From Bacteroidales bacterium (GTDB lineage Bacteria; Bacteroidota; Bacteroidia; Bacteroidales; NBLH01), in assembly GCA_029210905.1 (NCBI GenBank), contig JARGGF010000083.1:1-10233 (forward strand): DNA of 10,233 nt. The letters are read 5' to 3'. The first letter of the stretch is position 1. Each line of letters begins with the position of its first letter. The notes beneath the pieces are model-generated. The model was not told the DNA's origin. It made no database searches and saw only the letters and a list, made by a program, of their open reading frames with translations. A program made the translations under genes and the position numbers. Below, one piece after another: positions 6,325 through 10,233 of the stretch.

Positions 6325-6446
6325 AAGCTTCCATTCAAAAAAAGCGGGAGGGTTAACAAATATTTACCCAGATTAATTCATAAAAGTTTTAAAATGTATT
6401 ATTTGAAAATTAATAAGTTTAGCCGGAATAATTGACTTCACTAAGG

Positions 6447-6475
6447 GCTTAATTCATAAGTTTCATGAATTAAGC
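6447..6475. repeat. 11-bp perfect inverted repeat upstream of pgi
   Basis: GCTTAATTCAT (6447-6457) and ATGAATTAAGC (6465-6475) flank the 7-nt AAGTTTC. No T-tract follows on either strand, so it is not an intrinsic terminator. It lies 123 bp upstream of the pgi -7 box. A regulator-binding dyad or an RNA stem are the options. Confidence 0.45.
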
Positions 6476-6504
6476 TAATAATCAAGATGATGCAAGGGCA
6501 CAGC

Positions 6505-6538
6505 AAAAAAAAAGGTGATTATTTTTCAATAACCACCT
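6505..6538 (-). terminator. Strong intrinsic terminator with GAAA tetraloop
   Basis: On the minus strand AGGTGGTTATT pairs with AATAATCACCT (11 bp, one G-U) around a GAAA tetraloop and is followed by nine or more Us. It reads away from the MATE gene and toward pgi. It ends either the MATE mRNA or a separate small RNA. Confidence 0.88.
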
Positions 6539-6609
6539 CGAAGAATTAAATCATTTAAGTTGTTAGCAACGCATCAAAACAAAACCTTCAACTTATTAAC
6601 CAAGAAATC
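6505..6609 (-). ncRNA. Candidate small RNA of about 105 nt
   Basis: A minus-strand promoter-like sequence (6616-6648) predicts a start near 6609, and an excellent intrinsic terminator ends near 6505. The span has no usable ORF: its only ATG gives a three-codon frame ending in TAA. Inside, TAAGTTG and CAACTTA can form a 7-bp stem around a roughly 26-nt U-rich loop before the terminator stem. I do not recognise an Rfam family. The alternative is that this is the 3' UTR of the MATE transcript, 184 nt downstream of its stop. Confidence 0.4.
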
Positions 6610-6615
6610 CTACTT

Positions 6616-6648
6616 AAAAGGTATTTTTTGTTGTAATAGAATATCAAA
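6616..6648 (-). promoter_or_regulatory. Promoter-like sequence for the candidate small RNA
   Basis: On the minus strand TTTG (6645-6648), a 21-nt spacer and TACCTTTT (6616-6623) match TTTG-N19-21-TAnnTTTG with one mismatch, the last base of the -7 box. It is the only well-spaced match I found in the gap. Confidence 0.45.
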
Positions 6649-6793
6649 CTGCAATGAAAAAAATCTATCCCCAATCAAAATACTAACTAAAAATCACGAA
6701 ATCCATTCAACCTCTATTTTGATGAGTTGTTAATAATAAATAGAGTAACAAGTTGTTGATTCCGTTGCGTGACAATATAAAATTTAACTTTTT

Positions 6794-8119
6794 TTAACAA
6801 TCAGGAAGAGCTTCAGAAGAGGCCATTTTACCAAAAACAGCCTTTTTAGCAACTAAAGTTTGAAAAACGCCACGCGCTAAAAGAAATCCAAGAATCGCAA
6901 CCCAGGGTGCATGATTGCCTATTTCATCTTTTGTAAAAAAATAGATTGGAAAAAAAACCAGAACTGAAGAGGCCAGCATAGTATTTCGCATTGCTCTGGA
7001 AGCAGTAACGCCAATATATATCCCATCCCAAAGATAAGACGCAAAACTAAGTAATGGTGCTAAGGAAACCCATATAAGAAAAGCCCTGGAGTCCTCAATA
7101 ATCACCTGATTATCAGTAAATATCAACAATGCATATTGGCCAAAAAAGAAATAAAGAGTTGAAAAAAGAAGACTCATTGCAAAGCCCCAAATGAATACAT
7201 ATTTCACCATTTTTTTTAACAAGCACCGGGTTGCCCTACCAAAATATTTTCCACTTAGGGCTTCAGCCGCCTGAGCAAAACCATCCATAATAAAAGAAAA
7301 CATCATTAAATATTGCAGCAAAAGTGTATTTACAGCAAGAATTTTATCGCCACTTTTAGCACTCTCAGCCGTAAAAAAAGAAAAAACTGAAATCAGTATT
7401 ACTGTACGGATAAAAATGTCGCTATTGACTTTAAAAAACTGATATAAGCCAATTCTGTCAAATACCTCTTTGATGTTTATCTGTATAAAATTTTTCTTGT
7501 GTTTGTTGCCTATAATTAGCAGGGAAAGAAACAGTCCTGTATATTGCGAAATAACAGTAGCCAATGCAACACCATTGGATTTCATGCCAAAGCCATAAAC
7601 AAACAGCAAATTTAACAATAAGTTTAATACATTTATTATAATAGCAATATACATAGGTGTTTTTGCGTCCTGCATTCCAATAAGCCAGCCTGTAACAGCA
7701 AAGAGTCCAATGGTTGCAGGCGCTGCATAGATACGGATATAAAAATACTCCGAAGCCAGGTTTTCAACCTGGTAGCTTCCTTCAATCAGATGAAAGCCAA
7801 CTTTTTCAATGGGTACCTGTAATAAAATTAGGAAAATACCGCTTAACAAGGCGATAAACAATGAGCGGAAAAAGAGGTTTCTAACCAAGTTATTACTTCC
7901 CTTTCCATAAGCCTGAGCTGTCAGGCCACCGGTGCCCATTCTTAAAAAATTAAAAATCAGGTAGATGAAATTAAAAATCATTCCCCCAAGAGAAATAGCT
8001 CCCAAATACAATTCAGAATCAAGATGCCCCATGATGGCTAAATCAGCCATGCCCAACAAAGGAATGGTAATATTACTAATGATATTCGGTATGGCTAATT
8101 TTATAATTTGTTTATTCAT
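6794..8119 (-). CDS. MATE family efflux transporter, DinF-like
   Basis: This 441-aa polytopic inner-membrane protein has about twelve hydrophobic segments. Its N-terminus MNKQIIKLAIPNIISNITIP, followed by GMADLAIMGHL, and the motif GTGGLTAQAYGKG (about 62-74) are typical of the DinF branch of the MATE family. So are GWLIGMQDAKTPM (about 144-156) and the mid-protein LMMFSFIMDGFAQAAEALSGKYFG. MATE proteins export cationic drugs, metabolites or oxidised compounds using Na+ or H+ gradients; the substrate cannot be told here. Length is normal and the frame is intact. It starts 28 nt after the porin stop with no promoter between, so it is probably translated from the porin transcript. The transcript may run to the terminator at 6505-6538. 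A role in moving a compound outward along with the porin is only suggested by adjacency. Confidence 0.92.
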   Translation of the reverse strand: MNKQIIKLAIPNIISNITIPLLGMADLAIMGHLDSELYLGAISLGGMIFNFIYLIFNFLRMGTGGLTAQAYGKGSNNLVRNLFFRSLFIALLSGIFLILLQVPIEKVGFHLIEGSYQVENLASEYFYIRIYAAPATIGLFAVTGWLIGMQDAKTPMYIAIIINVLNLLLNLLFVYGFGMKSNGVALATVISQYTGLFLSLLIIGNKHKKNFIQINIKEVFDRIGLYQFFKVNSDIFIRTVILISVFSFFTAESAKSGDKILAVNTLLLQYLMMFSFIMDGFAQAAEALSGKYFGRATRCLLKKMVKYVFIWGFAMSLLFSTLYFFFGQYALLIFTDNQVIIEDSRAFLIWVSLAPLLSFASYLWDGIYIGVTASRAMRNTMLASSVLVFFPIYFFTKDEIGNHAPWVAILGFLLARGVFQTLVAKKAVFGKMASSEALPDC

Positions 8120-8147
8120 AGCAGACTAATGTCAGGAAATTCCTTAT

Positions 8148-10109
8148 TTAATCCCTAAATCGCCATGATACTCCAAATTTAAATGCTGTGGTATTTATCG
8201 CATACTTATCAACAGCAAAATAGTATTTATTAAGTAAAAACTGATTGTTGATATGCTCAAATTTAAAAGACAATAAAACCGTTTTTATCCGCATATTTAA
8301 AAATACGTTTAGAACAGGATAATGCCCGGTATATATTCCATCTGCCTGGTAAAACTGTCCGGTAGCAGGCATGTATCCTTGCGCCTGAAATCTGGAGGTA
8401 TAGTTTAAATCGTAACCCAGCTGGGCTTCAACACCAATTTTCTCCAACAGATTCAAATCAAAATAAAATGAATGATATATGGCCCAATCAGGCAAGCGGA
8501 TCACACCATTAAGCTCATTTGCGGCATCAGGCAAAATTTGATAAACAACTTTGTTCCGGGAATAAAAATGGCCAAATTTAAAGTCTTTGTGTAATCTTAA
8601 CGACATGATATTGAATACTTTATCATATTGTCTGGGTAGTGCCTCATCATCAAAATAAATGTAATTATTAATGATGGCATAGGCAAATTCTGCTTTAGTT
8701 CTGATAGCAGGAATATTTAAGCCAACCCTTCCTTCAGTTCGCAATACAGCATAAAAAGATGTGTCCCACTGAAAGTGATTTGAGTAATAATGTTCTTCAA
8801 AAATGGAAGGATTAGTATTACTTAAATGCAATTTTAAAAAGAAATCGCTTTTTTGCTTTCCAACTATAATCCCCTTACTTATAAGCAAATCACCACTATA
8901 ATTATCAGCTTTATTGCTGGTACCAAATATATCAGAGAGATAATAATGAGATTTGGCACTAAAAACGAACATTTTGGTCCTGGCGTCAAGGTTCGCCATT
9001 AATCTAAAATTATTATAGGTTGTATTTAACATTAATGAATCAGCATCGCTATAATAGGTTTTTGTACCGTCAATACTAATTGAATCAACTGCCTGATAAT
9101 TATTGGTATTTACCCATTTCAAATTCTCTAAAGCCCCCCCAACTGTCAAACGCCCGTTAAAATTTGGCCTCTTAATTTCTTTAAAAGTCCAGTATAATGC
9201 ATTTTCGATTTTCACCAAGCGAATAGAGTCTCGTGTAAAGATTGTATCAATCAAGGGAGGAGTCTTGTAAAAATCAGATTGTGGATCTTCATCCTGAAAA
9301 ATCCTGTAATTATCTTTATAAGAGAACACATGGTTCAGCCTTACCAGCTCATTAAAAGTTGATTCAGTGGTAGTGTCGTTGATTACAATTTTTTGAGAGT
9401 ATCCTATCCTATATTCCTGTGAAAGAAAAAAGCTCTTGTCAAAATATATTGATGATGCCGATGGTAAATATGCCTGAGCAAATTCGGGTTCACGAAAAAC
9501 AGTATCGATAATGCCTCCATTTTCCTGACTTTTAAATTTATTGCGCATAAAAGCAGCATGAAGCGAATATCTCTCACCTGTATAACTCGTAAAAGCATTT
9601 AAAGAGTTTTCTGATATCAATGCGTTGGGAAACTCTCCATCAGAAGCTATTAATTTATACTGCATTCCAACATTCCACTTTTTATTTATGTTTTGAGTAT
9701 ACAATGCACTTAATTGGTTTTCATTTCGCTTTTTGGTAGCTGTAGTCCAGGTTATATCAAAGTACGGTTTTTTTGCATGATAGAAAATCTGGTTTTCTTT
9801 TGAGAATACATAGGGTTGAAAATTTCTGTCAAAAATAAAATCACTGTTATAGATAGGTGTTTCAGTAAAGAAAACATTAGATTTCCATGCACTTCCCATA
9901 TTTCCTAACCAGCTATTGCTAACACTAAAACGTTCTATGGGATTGATAACCTGAAAGCCGGTAACCACAGTATCGAATGAGATAGGCTCAATCAAATATC
10001 CATCGATTAATTTCCATCCACGCAGGTCATTTTGGGTAGTATCTGTTTGTGCAACAGTAATAACAGAGCTGCAAAATAAAAGAAAAAGTGTTCCTATTAT
10101 TTTTTTCAT
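8148..10109 (-). CDS. Outer-membrane putative porin (Porin_10 family)
   Basis: The 653-aa protein starts with a signal peptide (MKKIIGTLFLLFCSSVITVA, probable cleavage after Ala20 before Gln21). The mature N-terminus carries the block common to the Bacteroidota Porin_10 family: RGWKLIDGYLIEPISFDT (30-47), FQVINP (52-57) and SNSWLGNMGSAWKSNVFF (64-81). The rest alternates short polar and aromatic segments as expected for a large beta-barrel and ends WRFRD, close to the usual terminal aromatic signal for BAM insertion. There is no TonB box or plug domain visible and no SusD partner, so a TonB-dependent receptor is unlikely. It is exported by Sec and inserted in the outer membrane; the solute is unknown. 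It heads the probable operon with the MATE gene. Its promoter at 10179-10209 gives a leader of about 60 nt. Confidence 0.88.
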   Translation of the reverse strand: MKKIIGTLFLLFCSSVITVAQTDTTQNDLRGWKLIDGYLIEPISFDTVVTGFQVINPIERFSVSNSWLGNMGSAWKSNVFFTETPIYNSDFIFDRNFQPYVFSKENQIFYHAKKPYFDITWTTATKKRNENQLSALYTQNINKKWNVGMQYKLIASDGEFPNALISENSLNAFTSYTGERYSLHAAFMRNKFKSQENGGIIDTVFREPEFAQAYLPSASSIYFDKSFFLSQEYRIGYSQKIVINDTTTESTFNELVRLNHVFSYKDNYRIFQDEDPQSDFYKTPPLIDTIFTRDSIRLVKIENALYWTFKEIKRPNFNGRLTVGGALENLKWVNTNNYQAVDSISIDGTKTYYSDADSLMLNTTYNNFRLMANLDARTKMFVFSAKSHYYLSDIFGTSNKADNYSGDLLISKGIIVGKQKSDFFLKLHLSNTNPSIFEEHYYSNHFQWDTSFYAVLRTEGRVGLNIPAIRTKAEFAYAIINNYIYFDDEALPRQYDKVFNIMSLRLHKDFKFGHFYSRNKVVYQILPDAANELNGVIRLPDWAIYHSFYFDLNLLEKIGVEAQLGYDLNYTSRFQAQGYMPATGQFYQADGIYTGHYPVLNVFLNMRIKTVLLSFKFEHINNQFLLNKYYFAVDKYAINTTAFKFGVSWRFRD

Positions 10110-10178
10110 TTATAATGTCTTTTCAGTAACTAAACGTATGATTTTATACAGCAGTATTAATATTTAAAAAAATGCAAA

Positions 10179-10209
10179 CAAATCTAGTTAAGTTTAGCAC
10201 AATTACAAA
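10179..10209 (-). promoter_or_regulatory. Bacteroidota-type promoter of the porin-MATE operon
   Basis: On the minus strand TTTG (10206-10209), a 19-nt spacer and TAGATTTG (10179-10186) match the consensus perfectly. The -33 TTTG is the last part of the U-tract of the upstream terminator, so the two signals overlap. The predicted start near 10172 leaves a leader of about 60 nt with no obvious riboswitch-like fold. A second partial -7 match, TACGTTTA (10131-10138), is less likely. Confidence 0.7.
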
Positions 10210-10233
10210 AAAAAGGCTGCCTATTAAGACAGC
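10206..10233 (-). terminator. Intrinsic terminator of a gene beyond the right edge
   Basis: On the minus strand GCTGTC pairs with GGCAGC (one G-U) around UUAAUA and is followed by C and eight Us. The stem may extend past the window edge. It reads leftward, so it ends a minus-strand gene located to the right of the window. Confidence 0.75.

Larger units (their letters stand above)
6325..6793. other. Long intergenic region between pgi and the MATE gene
   Basis: About 470 bp without a credible ORF on either strand. From left to right it contains an 11-bp perfect inverted repeat (6447-6475), a strong minus-strand terminator (6505-6538), a promoter-like TTTG-N21-TACCTTTT (6616-6648), and an 8-bp stem with an 18-nt loop (6712-6719 with 6738-6745) close behind the MATE stop. 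The MATE gene has no clear terminator of its own before 6538. Confidence 0.6.

Noticed and set aside
9404..9598. Alternative minus-strand frame within the porin gene
   Set aside because: Overlaps the continuous porin frame, with no sign of a frameshift there.

Overview
The window reads as a low-GC Bacteroidota chromosome. The evidence is a short RpoD (284 aa) without region 1.1, promoters of the TTTG / TAnnTTTG type instead of -35/-10 boxes, A-rich leaders without clear Shine-Dalgarno sites, an Arm-DNA-bind/SAM-like tyrosine integrase of the Bacteroidota kind, a Porin_10-type outer-membrane protein and tRNA genes without an encoded CCA. I cannot fix the order or genus.

Left edge (1-862): the N-terminal 192 residues of a tyrosine integrase on the minus strand. 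A repeat-rich non-coding strip lies between it and the 3' end of a tRNA-Pro gene. This is the classic layout of one end of an integrated element, with most of the element lying to the left of the window. Next comes a minus-strand tRNA-Ser(GCU)-tRNA-Pro(UGG) transcription unit with a well-matched promoter and a terminator.

Plus-strand block (1570-4868): rpoD, then a YdjI-like SPFH (Band_7_1) protein with a C-terminal GYF_2 domain bracketed by hexaproline tracts, then a double zinc-ribbon protein with one C-terminal membrane helix. The last two resemble the YdjI and YdjG partners of PspA in the Bacillus subtilis ydjFGHI locus, so a membrane-stress or membrane-organising role is the best inference. 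No PspA is in the window. A strong 16-bp bidirectional terminator closes this block.

Minus-strand block (4939-10233): pgi (glucose-6-phosphate isomerase) with its own promoter, then a 502-bp intergenic region, then a DinF-like MATE exporter and an outer-membrane putative porin. The porin and MATE gene are 28 bp apart and look like one operon read porin first. The porin promoter overlaps the U-tract of a terminator belonging to a gene beyond the right edge. The 502-bp gap holds a promoter-like sequence followed about 105 nt later by an excellent intrinsic terminator, with no open frame between: a candidate small RNA.

The most interesting items are the SPFH-GYF/zinc-ribbon pair with its self-flanking proline tracts, the candidate sRNA, and the integrase-tRNA junction with its GGGCAC repeats. 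Most of the rest is ordinary housekeeping sequence.
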